A stretch of 64,000 nt of DNA from Luteimonas sp. 8-5 (lineage in GTDB: Bacteria > Pseudomonadota > Gammaproteobacteria > Xanthomonadales > Xanthomonadaceae), in the NCBI RefSeq assembly GCF_029763755.1, contig NZ_JARUVM010000004.1, forward strand, positions 1 through 64,000, read 5' to 3'. Each line of letters starts with the position of its first letter. The stretch's first letter is position 1. A model generated the notes under the pieces. The model worked only from the letters and a program-made list of their open reading frames with translations. It did no database searches and was not told the DNA's origin. This document shows, piece by piece, positions 18,937 through 30,114 of the stretch. The translations under genes were made by a program, and so were the position numbers.

Positions 18937-20290
18937 AGAAAATGTGACCCAGTAGCGCATCCGGAACGACACGGCCGGTCACCTCCCCGAGGGCGTCGTG
19001 TGCGCAACGCAGCCCCTCCGCGGCCAGGTCCAGGGTGCCGCCGGCCAAGGCCTGGCGCGCCTCGGCCAGGTGCCCGGCCGCCCGCCCCAGGGCCTCGACC
19101 TGGCGGGCCCGGGCGCTGAAGGTGCCCTCCCCGCTGCCCGCGTCCGCCCCGGCGAGGTCGCGCAGGGCGGCGTGCAGCCGGTCCAGTCCCGCCCCGGTCA
19201 GGGCCGACACCCGGAGGGGATCCGCCCCGGTGCCGATTCCGGCCCCCTGGCCGTCCCCGGCCAGGTCGATCTTGTTGTGCAGCCACAGGATCCGCGGCAC
19301 CGCCGCCACGGCGTCGGCCTGGCCGGCACGGCCGGCGGCCGGCTCGCGGGCGTCGAGGACGACGATGGCCAGGTCGGCACGCGCCAGCTCGGCGCGGGCG
19401 CGGCGCATGCCTTCGCGCTCGATCGCGTCGCCGCCTTCGCGCAGGCCCGCCGTGTCCACGAGCACCAGTTCGACGCCGTCGCTGCGGATGGTTTCGGTGA
19501 GCAGGTCGCGGGTGGTGCCGGCAACGTCGGTGACGATGGCGCGATCGCTGCCGGCCAATGCATTCAGCAGCGAACTCTTGCCGGCGTTGGGCGGGCCGAC
19601 GATCACCGCGTGCAAGCCGTCGCGCAGCTTGCGGCCGCGCTCGGCGTCGGCGACCAGTGCATCCAGCGATCCGCCGATGCCGGCGAGTGCGGCGGCGACG
19701 GCTTCCGCACCCAGCGTGTCCAGCGGTTCGTCGGCGAAGTCGATGGCGGCTTCCACCTGCACGCGCACGCGCAGGAGCGCGTCGGCGAGCGTGTCCACGC
19801 GGCGCGAGAACTCGCCGTCGAGGGAACGCCGCGCTGCGCGGGCGGCGCGCTCGTCGCCGGCGGCGATCAGGTCGGCAACGGCTTCGGCCTGGGCCAGGTC
19901 GAGGCGGCCGTTGCGGAAGGCACGCTCGCTGAACTCGCCGGGGCGCGCCAAACGTGCGCCGAGTTCGCAACAGCGCGCGAGGAGTTCGCGCAACACCACG
20001 GGGCTGCCGTGCGCCTGCAGTTCGACCACGTCCTCGCCGGTGTAGCTGCGCGGGGCGTCGAAACGCAGCGCGATGCCGTCGTCGATGGTCTGGCCGGAAG
20101 CATCGCGGAACCGTACATGGTGGGCGTGGCGCGCGCGCAGCCCGGTGGCGCACAGCGCGTGCGCGACGTCATGGCTGCGCGGTCCGGACAGGCGCACGAT
20201 GCCGACGCCGCCGTGGCCGGCCGGCGTGGCGATCGCGGCGATGGTGTCGCCCGCCGCGATGGCGTCAGGACTTGGCGGGCGACTCGCCAT
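18914..20290 (-). CDS. mnmE: tRNA modification GTPase MnmE
   Basis: MnmE, with MnmG, adds the carboxymethylaminomethyl group to U34 of certain tRNAs. The 458-residue protein has the N-terminal tetrahydrofolate-binding domain ([20 protein letters not shown]), a helical domain, and an inserted G domain: [28 protein letters not shown] and an HNKIDLA in place of the common NKxD form. It ends with the invariant FCIGK containing the functional cysteine. The start overlaps the yidC stop by 26 bp, so translation is probably coupled. Part of the classic rpmH-rnpA-yidC-mnmE cluster. Confidence 0.97.
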   Translation of the reverse strand: MASRPPSPDAIAAGDTIAAIATPAGHGGVGIVRLSGPRSHDVAHALCATGLRARHAHHVRFRDASGQTIDDGIALRFDAPRSYTGEDVVELQAHGSPVVLRELLARCCELGARLARPGEFSERAFRNGRLDLAQAEAVADLIAAGDERAARAARRSLDGEFSRRVDTLADALLRVRVQVEAAIDFADEPLDTLGAEAVAAALAGIGGSLDALVADAERGRKLRDGLHAVIVGPPNAGKSSLLNALAGSDRAIVTDVAGTTRDLLTETIRSDGVELVLVDTAGLREGGDAIEREGMRRARAELARADLAIVVLDAREPAAGRAGQADAVAAVPRILWLHNKIDLAGDGQGAGIGTGADPLRVSALTGAGLDRLHAALRDLAGADAGSGEGTFSARARQVEALGRAAGHLAEARQALAGGTLDLAAEGLRCAHDALGEVTGRVVPDALLGHIFSTFCIGK

Positions 20291-21974
20291 ACTTGCGCAG
20301 CATCCACCACTGCTGCAGCAGGCCGAGGCTGCCGTTGGTGACCCAGTACAGGACCAGGCCCGCCGGGAAGAAGGCGAACATCACGCCCATCGCCACCGGC
20401 ATGTACTGCATCATCTTGCGCTGCATCGGATCGGCGATCGGCGTCGGCGTCAGCTTCTGGGTCGCGAACATCACCACGATGTTGATCGCCGGCAGGATGA
20501 AGTACGGGTCCGGGGCGGTGAGGTTCTGGATCCAGCCGATCCACGGCGCGTGGCGCAGTTCCACCGCTTCCAGCAGCGTCCAGTACAGGGCGAGGAAGAC
20601 CGGCATCTGCACCAGCAGCGGCAGGCAGCCGCCGACCGGATTGACCTTCTCCTTCTTGTACAGCTCCATCATCGCCATCTGGAACTTCTGCTTGTCGTCC
20701 CCGTAGCGTTCCTTGAGCTGTTCGATGCGCGGCTGGAACTTGCGCATCTTCGCCGCGGATTTGTACTGCGCCGCCGACAGCGGGAACATCAGCGCCTTGA
20801 TGATCACGACAAGGCCGATGATCGCCCAGCCCCAGTTGCCGAACACGCCGTGCAGGAACGACAGCACCCAGAACAGTAACCCGGCGAGCCAGGCCATCAC
20901 GTTGTAGCTGCTGAAGTCGACCGCGCGCTCCAGACCGGGGACCTGCTGCGATTCGATCTGTCCGACCAGCTTGGGGCCAACCCAGAGACGCGCACTGGTG
21001 GCGGCGGTTCCGCCAGGCGCGACGTGCACGCCCGGGCCCACTTCGCGTACCAGCGCCTGCTGCTGGCCGCCCGCACCACGCGGCGAGGAGATCGAGAACC
21101 GGCTTTCGTCGGTCGCGCCGGGAATCCACGCGGCGAAGAAATGATGCTGCAGCATCGCGATCCAGCCGCCTGTCGCGGCCTTTTCCATCGGGCCGTCGTC
21201 GATGAAGTCGTCGAACTTGCGCTTCTCGAACTTGTCGGTCGCGGTGAACCACGCCGCGCCATGGAAGCTGTACGACTCCGGCTTGGTGAAGCCGGTCTCG
21301 ATCACCGGCGGCACGCGCACGAGCTGGCGGTAGACGTAACCCACCCAGGGCTGGCTGCCGCCGTTGGCGACCTCGTCGCGCACCTGCACCGCGTAGTGGC
21401 CGCGGGTGAAGGTGTAGGTGCGACGGATGGTGATGCCGTCGGCACCCGTCCACTGGAACGGCACCTCCACGGCCTCGGCGCCATCGGCCAGCGTCAGGTT
21501 CCGCTGCGTGCCAACGGGCAGGAAGCTGGCGTCATGGCTCGGCGCGGCACCGGTGTTGCTGACCCAGCCGCTCTGCGCCTGGAAGAAGTTGGCTGCGTCG
21601 GACGCGAACAGGCGCATCGGTTCGCTGCCCGGTTCGGTGGTCTGCGGATAGGCGAGCAGGTCCGCCTGGCGGACGTTGCCGCCGTCCAGCACGACGCGCA
21701 GCACGTCGGTGGTGACCGTGACCGTCGGCCTCTCGGCGACGGCCTGCGTCGGCGCCGACATGCCGGCGACCGGCGTGGCGGATGCCGACGCGACATCCGG
21801 AACGCTTTCCCTGGCGATGGTGGGGACGGTGCTGTCGCCACCATCGACCGCGGCGGGAACGGCACCTTCGACGACGGGGTTGGCGGGTGCGGCGTTGTCG
21901 CGCGACCACGCCATGAACAACATGGTCGCCACCGCCAGCCAGGCGAAGATCAGGAAGGTGCGGGTCTGGTTCAT
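20265..21974 (-). CDS. yidC: Membrane protein insertase YidC
   Basis: YidC inserts and folds inner-membrane proteins, alone or with the Sec translocon. The 569-residue protein has an N-terminal span ([18 protein letters not shown]), a Pro/Ala/Val-rich linker, the large periplasmic domain (about 85-340) and the conserved C-terminal five-span core, with [20 protein letters not shown] as the cytoplasmic loop. Its length is normal for Gram-negative bacteria. It follows rnpA by 36 bp, leaving no room for the yidD gene that is found here in many proteobacteria. Confidence 0.97.
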   Translation of the reverse strand: MNQTRTFLIFAWLAVATMLFMAWSRDNAAPANPVVEGAVPAAVDGGDSTVPTIARESVPDVASASATPVAGMSAPTQAVAERPTVTVTTDVLRVVLDGGNVRQADLLAYPQTTEPGSEPMRLFASDAANFFQAQSGWVSNTGAAPSHDASFLPVGTQRNLTLADGAEAVEVPFQWTGADGITIRRTYTFTRGHYAVQVRDEVANGGSQPWVGYVYRQLVRVPPVIETGFTKPESYSFHGAAWFTATDKFEKRKFDDFIDDGPMEKAATGGWIAMLQHHFFAAWIPGATDESRFSISSPRGAGGQQQALVREVGPGVHVAPGGTAATSARLWVGPKLVGQIESQQVPGLERAVDFSSYNVMAWLAGLLFWVLSFLHGVFGNWGWAIIGLVVIIKALMFPLSAAQYKSAAKMRKFQPRIEQLKERYGDDKQKFQMAMMELYKKEKVNPVGGCLPLLVQMPVFLALYWTLLEAVELRHAPWIGWIQNLTAPDPYFILPAINIVVMFATQKLTPTPIADPMQRKMMQYMPVAMGVMFAFFPAGLVLYWVTNGSLGLLQQWWMLRKYGESPAKS

Positions 21975-22010
21975 GGAATGCCGTACGGAATAAGGGGAGT
22001 CGACGCGAAG

Positions 22011-22409
22011 TCAGCCGGTCATTGTGCCGGGCTCATCATGGGGGGGCAACGCGCCGGCGCGCTGCAACAGTGCGACGAACGCCGCGCGAAGTTCCGCATT
22101 CGGCAGGTCGGCGGCGGGCCGACGCGCGACCACGACGTATGCGCCGCCGGCCAGTTCGCCGCGCAGGTGGCGGAACTGTTCGCGCAGGTTGCGCTTGATG
22201 CGGTTGCGGCCGACCGCATGCGGGTCGACCTTGCGCGAAACCGCCAGGCCCAGGCGCGGCGGCTGCGCGTCGCGCAACCAGTGCAGGCTCATGACCGGGC
22301 TGGACGTGCGCCGGCCGCCATCGAACACGCGGCCGAAATCCGCGCTCGCCCGGATCCGGGCAGCGCGGGGAAACTTGCTTGGGGTTGCCGTGACGGCAGC
22401 AGCAGTCAT
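22011..22409 (-). CDS. rnpA: Ribonuclease P protein component
   Basis: RnpA is the protein subunit of RNase P, helping the RNA subunit trim the 5-prime ends of pre-tRNAs. The 132-residue protein carries the signature RLGLAVSRKVDPHAVGRNRIKRNLRE (RNR motif region, about residues 52-77) and a basic surface. The chosen ATG at 22409 gives an N-terminal tail of about 14 residues; the ATG lies 28 bp after the rpmH stop, so the two are cotranscribed as in most bacteria. Confidence 0.93.
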   Translation of the reverse strand: MTAAAVTATPSKFPRAARIRASADFGRVFDGGRRTSSPVMSLHWLRDAQPPRLGLAVSRKVDPHAVGRNRIKRNLREQFRHLRGELAGGAYVVVARRPAADLPNAELRAAFVALLQRAGALPPHDEPGTMTG

Positions 22410-22437
22410 CACTGGCCGGCTATGCGGCCGGCGATGA

Positions 22438-22578
22438 TCAGGCGCAGAGGCGCTTGCGACCCTTGGCGCGACGACGGGCAAGGATCTTGCGGCCATCGGC
22501 GGTCGCCATGCGGGCACGGAAGCCGTGGTCGCGCTTGCGCTTGAGGTTGCTGGGCTGGTAGGTGCGCTTGGTGGCCAT
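22438..22578 (-). CDS. rpmH: 50S ribosomal protein L34
   Basis: The 46-residue, very basic protein starts [20 protein letters not shown] and ends [11 protein letters not shown]; this is the invariant L34 pattern. It is the first gene of the leftward rpmH-rnpA-yidC-mnmE cluster. It is too short to be listed by most gene finders with a length cutoff. A 93-bp gap separates its start from the divergent dnaA start and must contain both promoters. Confidence 0.96.
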   Translation of the reverse strand: MATKRTYQPSNLKRKRDHGFRARMATADGRKILARRRAKGRKRLCA

Positions 22579-22658
22579 GACGGACTCGTGCGGTCAAGCA
22601 GGGGCGGAAAGAACTGGAAATGATAGCGGCCGCCCCCCGCTCGGGTCAACCGCGCGGC

Positions 22659-22672
22659 TATACTTATCCACA
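22659..22672 (+). promoter_or_regulatory. dnaA -10 element overlapped by a perfect DnaA box
   Basis: TATACT (22659-22664) ends 7 nt before the dnaA ATG, so the transcript should begin at or within a base or two of the start codon. TTATCCACA (22664-22672), the consensus DnaA box, covers the predicted start site and the first base of the ATG. Bound DnaA would therefore block its own transcription. Confidence 0.75.
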
Positions 22673-24009
22673 TGGATGCCTGGCCCCGCTGTCTCGAGCG
22701 CCTCGAAGCCGAATTTCCGGCCGAAGAGGTGCATACCTGGCTCAAACCGCTGCAAGCCAGCCTGCGCGACGACGGCTACGTGCTGTACGCGCCAAATGCC
22801 TTCGTGATGGACGAGGTCCGGGCCCGTTACCTGGGCCGGATCCGCGAGCTGCTGGCCCATTTTGCCGGCAGCGGCGAGGTCAGCCTGGAGATCGGCGCCC
22901 TGCGCCGGGCCCCTGCCCCCGTGCCCTCCTCGGCCAGCGCCGCGGCGGCCGCGATCGCCCAGGCCGACGACAGCTTCCAGGGCCACCTGGACAGCCACTA
23001 CACCTTCGAGAACTTCGTCGAGGGCCGCAGCAACCAGCTCGGCCGTGCCGCCGCCTGGCAGGCCGCGCAGCAGCCCGGCGACCGCGCCCACAACCCGCTG
23101 CTGCTGTACGGCGGCACCGGCCTTGGCAAGACCCACCTGATGTTCGCCGCCGGCAACGCCATGCGCGCCAACAAGCCGGGCATGCGGGTGATGTACATGC
23201 GCTCGGAGCAGTTCATGAGCGCTTTCACCAAGGCGTTGTACGACAAGACCAGTGGCGGCATGGAGGCGTTCAAGCGCCAGTTCCAGGGCATCGATGCGCT
23301 GTTGATCGACGACATTCAATTTTTCGCCGGCAAGGATCGCACCCAGGAAGAGTTCTTCCACACCTTCAACGCGCTGTTCGACGGCAAGCAGCAGATCATC
23401 CTGACCTGCGACCGCTACCCGCGCGAGGTCGAAGGCCTGGAGCCGCGGCTGAAATCGCGCCTGGGATGGGGCCTTTCGGTCGCCATCGATCCGCCGGACT
23501 TCGAGACGCGCGCGCAGATCGTGCTGTCCAAGGCCAGCGAGCGCGGCACGGTGATCCCGGAGGACGTGGCGTTCCTGATCGCCAAGAAGATGCGCTCGAA
23601 CGTGCGCGACCTGGAAGGCGCCCTCAACACGCTGGCGGCACGGGCCAACTTCACCGGTCGGGCCATCACCCAGGAGTTCGCCCAGGAAACCCTGCGCGAC
23701 CTGCTGCGGGCACAGCAGCAGTCGATCGGCATCGCCAATATCCAGAAGGTCGTGGCAGACTACTACGGCCTGCAGATCAAGGACTTGTTGTCGAAGCGGC
23801 GGACCCGTTCGCTGGCCCGGCCGCGCCAGATGGCGATGGCGCTGGCCAAGGAGCTGACCGAACACAGCCTGCCCGAAATCGGCGACGCCTTTGCCGGCCG
23901 CGACCACACCACGGTGCTGCACGCCTGTCGCCAGGTGAAGCACCTGCTGGAGACGGACGGCAAGTTGCGGGAGGATTGGGAAAAGCTCATCCGCAAGCTC
24001 AGCGAGTGA
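22672..24009 (+). CDS. dnaA: Chromosomal replication initiator DnaA
   Basis: DnaA binds DnaA boxes at oriC and opens the duplex. The 445-residue protein has domain I (about 1-75, interacts with DnaB), a short variable linker, the AAA+ domain (about 105-320) with Walker [10 protein letters not shown], Walker [10 protein letters not shown] and the arginine-finger region, and domain IV with the signature [14 protein letters not shown] for DNA binding. The ATG at 22672 is the only start giving the family N-terminus and sits on a DnaA box. The gene faces away from rpmH, as at most origins. Confidence 0.98.
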   Translation: MDAWPRCLERLEAEFPAEEVHTWLKPLQASLRDDGYVLYAPNAFVMDEVRARYLGRIRELLAHFAGSGEVSLEIGALRRAPAPVPSSASAAAAAIAQADDSFQGHLDSHYTFENFVEGRSNQLGRAAAWQAAQQPGDRAHNPLLLYGGTGLGKTHLMFAAGNAMRANKPGMRVMYMRSEQFMSAFTKALYDKTSGGMEAFKRQFQGIDALLIDDIQFFAGKDRTQEEFFHTFNALFDGKQQIILTCDRYPREVEGLEPRLKSRLGWGLSVAIDPPDFETRAQIVLSKASERGTVIPEDVAFLIAKKMRSNVRDLEGALNTLAARANFTGRAITQEFAQETLRDLLRAQQQSIGIANIQKVVADYYGLQIKDLLSKRRTRSLARPRQMAMALAKELTEHSLPEIGDAFAGRDHTTVLHACRQVKHLLETDGKLREDWEKLIRKLSE

Positions 24010-24279
24010 ACGGATGAGGGTGGTGGACGGAGGGCAGTGGAAGGTGTGGGGAGAAGCTGTGGACAAACCGGGCCGGGCACCAGCGCGCCGAAAGTTGTCC
24101 ACAACTTGCCAGACGTTTCCGCCGGCCCCGCCCCACAGCCAGCCAGGCGCAAAAAGTTCAACGTAAACAATGGCTTGCTTTAGTTATCACCGGATTTTAG
24201 CGACACAAGCTCCACCACTGTTCTTGATTTATCCATCCGTTCAAGAGCTGGGCAAGCTTCATTTCACCAAGGGGTCCGC
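24010..24279. other. oriC: Candidate replication origin (oriC) between dnaA and dnaN
   Basis: The 270-bp gap contains TGTGGACAA (24058-24066, minus-strand box) and TTGTCCACA (24095-24103), each one mismatch from the DnaA-box consensus. The second sits inside the perfect palindrome AAGTTGTCCACAACTT (24092-24107). TTATCCATC (24229-24237) is a weaker box. From about 24150 to 24240 the DNA is clearly richer in A and T than its surroundings and could be the unwinding element. Strand polarity of the flanking genes flips here. The rpmH-dnaA gap is the alternative origin site. Confidence 0.72.
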
Positions 24280-25380
24280 ATGCGCTTCAGCCTGCAACGC
24301 GAAGTCTTCCTGAAACCGCTGGCCCAGGTGGTCAACGTCGTCGAGCGGCGACAGACCCTGCCGGTACTGGCCAACCTGCTGGTCCAGGTCAAGGGCGGGC
24401 AACTGTCGCTGACCGGTACCGACCTCGAAGTCGAGATGGTCGCGCGCCACGCGGTCGAGGAGGCGCAGGACGGCGAGACCACGATCCCGGCGCGCAAGCT
24501 GTTCGAGATCGTGCGCGCCCTGCCCGATGGCAGCCGGATCACGGTGTCCCAGTCCGGCGACAAGGTCACGGTGCAGGCCGGCCGCAGCCGCTTCACCCTG
24601 TCGAGCCTGCCGGCCAATGATTTCCCGTCGGTCGACGAGGTCGAGGCCACCGAGCGCGTGACCGTGTCCGAGGCCGGGCTCAAGGAGCTGATCGAACGCA
24701 CCGCGTTCGCCATGGCCCAGCAGGACGTGCGCTACTACCTCAACGGCCTGCTGTTCGACCTGCGCGAGCAGAGCCTGCGCTGCGTGGCGACCGACGGTCA
24801 CCGCCTGGCCCTGTGCGAAGCCCCGCTGGATGCCGGCGCCAACGTGAAGCGCCAGATCATCGTGCCGCGCAAGGGCGTTACCGAATTGCAGCGCCTGCTG
24901 GAAGGCAGCGATCGCGAGCTCGAACTGGAAGTCGGCCGCAACCACATCCGGGTCAAGCGCGACGATGTCACCTTCACCAGCAAGCTGATCGACGGGCGCT
25001 TCCCGGATTACGAGGCCGTGGTACCGATCGGCGCCGACCGCGAGGTCAAGATCGACCGCGAGGTCCTGCGTGCTGCCCTGCAGCGCGCGGCGATCCTTTC
25101 CAACGAGAAGTACCGCGGCGTTCGCGTCGAGGTGTCGCCGGGCCAGCTGAAGATCAGCGCCCACAACCCCGACCAGGAAGAGGCCCAGGAAGAGGTTGAG
25201 GCCGACACCAAGGTCGATGGCCTGGCCATCGGCTTCAACGTCAACTACCTGCTCGACGCCCTCTCCGCCCTGCGCGAGGAGCACGTGGTCCTGCAGCTGC
25301 GCGACGCCAACTCGTCTGCCCTGGTCCGCGAGGCCGGCAGCGAGCGGTGCCGGCACGTGGTGATGCCGCTCAGGCTGTGA
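24280..25380 (+). CDS. dnaN: DNA polymerase III beta subunit (sliding clamp)
   Basis: The 366-residue protein forms the ring-shaped dimer that tethers DNA polymerase III to DNA. It starts MRFSLQREVFLKPLAQVV, has the three repeated clamp folds, with VATDGHRLALCE in the second, and ends with the conserved VVMPLRL that forms part of the binding pocket for clamp ligands. An AAGGGG ribosome-binding site precedes the ATG. A terminator-like hairpin and a parS-like site follow it. Confidence 0.98.
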   Translation: MRFSLQREVFLKPLAQVVNVVERRQTLPVLANLLVQVKGGQLSLTGTDLEVEMVARHAVEEAQDGETTIPARKLFEIVRALPDGSRITVSQSGDKVTVQAGRSRFTLSSLPANDFPSVDEVEATERVTVSEAGLKELIERTAFAMAQQDVRYYLNGLLFDLREQSLRCVATDGHRLALCEAPLDAGANVKRQIIVPRKGVTELQRLLEGSDRELELEVGRNHIRVKRDDVTFTSKLIDGRFPDYEAVVPIGADREVKIDREVLRAALQRAAILSNEKYRGVRVEVSPGQLKISAHNPDQEEAQEEVEADTKVDGLAIGFNVNYLLDALSALREEHVVLQLRDANSSALVREAGSERCRHVVMPLRL

Positions 25381-25401
25381 CCGGCTCCACCTGCCCTGTC
25401 C

Positions 25402-25417
25402 GGTTCCACGTGGAACA
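25402..25417. other. parS: parS-like site 1
   Basis: GGTTCCACGTGGAACA matches the ParB-binding palindrome TGTTCCACGTGGAACA at 15 of 16 positions. It lies in the dnaN-recF gap, about 1.2 kb from the presumed origin. ParB spreading from such sites drives chromosome segregation. Confidence 0.82.
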
Positions 25418-25419
25418 CG

Positions 25420-25443
25420 AACGCCCGGCCTGGTCCGGGCGTT
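25420..25443 (+). terminator. Terminator-like hairpin after dnaN
   Basis: AACGCCCGG-CCTGGT-CCGGGCGTT is a perfect 9-bp stem with a 6-nt loop, followed by CTGCTTT. The poor U-tract suggests partial termination, leaving recF attenuated relative to dnaN. Confidence 0.6.
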
Positions 25444-25471
25444 CTGCTTTGGCACGGCGCCAGGCAGTCCC

Positions 25472-26563
25472 ATGCAGGTAACGCGACTCGAGTTTTCCGG
25501 GCTGCGCTGTTTCGAGAGCGGCTCGCTGGTGCCCGGACCCGGCCTCAACCTGCTGCTGGGGCCCAACGGCAGCGGCAAGAGTAGCGTCCTCGAAGCACTG
25601 CATTTGATGGCCTACGGGCGCAGCTTCCGTGGGCGGGTCCGCGACGGCCTGGTCCGCTCAGGGGCAGCGGCGGTCGAGGTCTTCGTCGAATGGCAGGAGG
25701 CCGGCGGGCGCCTGCGCAAAGCCGGACTGCGCCATAACGGACAATCCTGGGAAGGTCGCCTGGACGGGCAGCCGTTGGGCCAGCTCGGGGATCTGTGCGC
25801 CGCCCTGGCGGTGGTGACCTTCGAACCGGGCAGCCATTCCCTGGTGAGGGGGGGCGCCGAATCCCGCCGGCGCGTCATGGACTGGGGGCTGTTCCACGTG
25901 GAACCAGCCTTCCTCTCGCTGTGGCGGCGCCACGCACGGGCCCTGAAGCAGCGCAACGCCCTGCTCAAGATCCGGCAGCGGGACGGCCAGCTCGACGCCT
26001 GGGAGGCGGAACTGGACCAGACCGGTACCCTGCTCACCCAGCACCGCGAACGCTACCTGGCGCAGCTCCAGCCCTATCTGGCTGCTGCCACGGAAGCCCT
26101 GCTACCGGAAGCCGGCGCGACCGAGCTGGTGTTCCAGCCCGGCTGGCGCCGCGAGGAGCTGCCTCTGGCCGACGCCTTGCTCCTGGCCCGCGACCGCGAC
26201 CTGGCGACCGGTTTCACTTCCGTCGGCCCCCACCGCGCGGACTGGAAGATCGTCCAGGCCGCCATTCCGGGCCGGGAAGCCCTGTCCCGAGGCCAGGCCA
26301 AGCTCACGGCCCTGGCGGCCCTGCTGGCCCAGGCAGAGCACCAGGCGGCCGTCCGCGGGGACTGGCCGGTCGTCGCCCTGGACGACCTTGCCTCGGAGCT
26401 GGACCGGGCGCATCAACAGCTGGTGCTCCGGCGCCTCGGCCAGTACGGCACCCAGGTGTTGGTGACCGGTACGGACATGCCCGCCGGCATGGAAGCGGAC
26501 GGGGCAGGGCGGGCGACCGCCAGGGTGTTCCACGTGGACCAAGGCAGCATCCGAGCCGCCTGA
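25472..26563 (+). CDS. recF: DNA replication and repair protein RecF
   Basis: RecF is an SMC-like ATPase that, with RecO and RecR, loads RecA onto gapped DNA. The 363-residue protein shows Walker A GPNGSGKSSVLEALHLM (about 31-47), the signature LSRGQAKL and Walker B VVALDDLASELD near the C-terminus. Two parS-like palindromes lie in its coding sequence, at the codons for LFHVEP and VFHVDQ. It lies between dnaN and gyrB as in most proteobacteria. Confidence 0.96.
   Translation: MQVTRLEFSGLRCFESGSLVPGPGLNLLLGPNGSGKSSVLEALHLMAYGRSFRGRVRDGLVRSGAAAVEVFVEWQEAGGRLRKAGLRHNGQSWEGRLDGQPLGQLGDLCAALAVVTFEPGSHSLVRGGAESRRRVMDWGLFHVEPAFLSLWRRHARALKQRNALLKIRQRDGQLDAWEAELDQTGTLLTQHRERYLAQLQPYLAAATEALLPEAGATELVFQPGWRREELPLADALLLARDRDLATGFTSVGPHRADWKIVQAAIPGREALSRGQAKLTALAALLAQAEHQAAVRGDWPVVALDDLASELDRAHQQLVLRRLGQYGTQVLVTGTDMPAGMEADGAGRATARVFHVDQGSIRAA
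25890..25905. other. parS: parS-like site 2, inside recF
   Basis: TGTTCCACGTGGAACC matches the ParB-binding consensus at 15 of 16 positions. It overlaps the codons for Phe-His-Val-Glu of RecF. I recall this exact 16-mer as a functional parS in Pseudomonas. Confidence 0.85.
26526..26541. other. parS: parS-like site 3, at the recF C-terminus
   Basis: TGTTCCACGTGGACCA matches the consensus at 15 of 16 positions and encodes Phe-His-Val-Asp near the end of RecF. Together with sites 1 and 2 it makes a cluster of three within 1.14 kb. Confidence 0.78.
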
Positions 26564-29137
<2,574 letters not shown>

Positions 29138-29197
29138 CTTGACGCCTTCTTCAGGGCGGCCCTATTACAAGGGCCATGACCCCGAATGGAGCGGCCC

Positions 29198-30004
29198 ATG
29201 AAGCGCCTGATGCTGTCCCTGGCAATCGCCACGCTGGTGGCGGGCTGCGCCACCACCACCTCGCCGACCGGACGCACCCAGTACGTCGGTGCGGTGTCGA
29301 AGGCGCAACTCGACGAACTCGGCGCGAAGTCCTTCGCCGAACTCAAGGCGCAGAAGAAGCAGACCAGCGACGCGCACCAGGCCGCGTACGTGCGCTGCGT
29401 CGTCAACGACCTGGTCGCCGCGCTGCCGGCGCAGGTGCGCGGCAGCGGTTGGGAATCGGCGGTGTTCGCCGACGACGCGGCCAACGCCTTCGCGCTGCCC
29501 GGCGGCAAGGTCGGCGTGTACACCGGACTGTTCAAGGTCGCACGCAACCAGGACCAGCTGGCCGCGGTCGTCGCGCATGAAATCGGCCACGTCGTTTCCA
29601 GGCACCACGACGAGCGCATCACCCGCCAGTCCGGCGCGCAGGGCGTGCTGCAACTGATCGGCGCGTTGCTGGGCTCGCGCTACGGCGAAGGCGCCGCGAA
29701 CGCGGCGGTGCAGGGCGGCGGCATCCTCGCCCAGACCGGCTTCCTGCTGCCCGGCTCGCGCGCGCAGGAATCCGAAGCCGACGTCGTCGGCCAGCAGCTG
29801 ATGGCCAACGCCGGTTTCGATCCGCGTGCAGCCGTCAACCTGTGGGAAAACATGATCGCCGCAGGCGGTGGCCGGCCGCCGGAGTGGCTGTCGACGCACC
29901 CGGATCCGCAGAGCCGCATCGCCGAATTGCGCACGCGCGCCGCCGGCCTCGTGCCGGTCTATGAACGAGCGCGGGCCGGTGGCCGGCGCCCAAACTGCGG
30001 ATGA
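29198..30004 (+). CDS. M48-family metalloprotease lipoprotein
   Basis: The 268-residue protein has a lipoprotein signal (lipobox VAGC, Cys at residue 17) and the zinc motif HEIGH with the third ligand in ESEADVVGQQL, as in periplasmic LoiP/YcaL-type M48 proteases that work at the outer membrane. The ATG at 29198 follows a GGAG box. A GGCCCT-ATTACA-AGGGCC hairpin (29158-29175) lies between gyrB and this gene without a T-run. Probably involved in envelope protein quality control, by analogy. Confidence 0.92.
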   Translation: MKRLMLSLAIATLVAGCATTTSPTGRTQYVGAVSKAQLDELGAKSFAELKAQKKQTSDAHQAAYVRCVVNDLVAALPAQVRGSGWESAVFADDAANAFALPGGKVGVYTGLFKVARNQDQLAAVVAHEIGHVVSRHHDERITRQSGAQGVLQLIGALLGSRYGEGAANAAVQGGGILAQTGFLLPGSRAQESEADVVGQQLMANAGFDPRAAVNLWENMIAAGGGRPPEWLSTHPDPQSRIAELRTRAAGLVPVYERARAGGRRPNCG

Positions 30005-30114
30005 CGTCACGGTCCCGGCAGGTGCGCGGGGTCTGCATTTTCTGCTAGCGTGTCCGGCTCGGCCCGGTTGCCTCGCTGCGCCCGGTCGCCCCCAAGCAAG
30101 AAGAGGCTTCCCCA

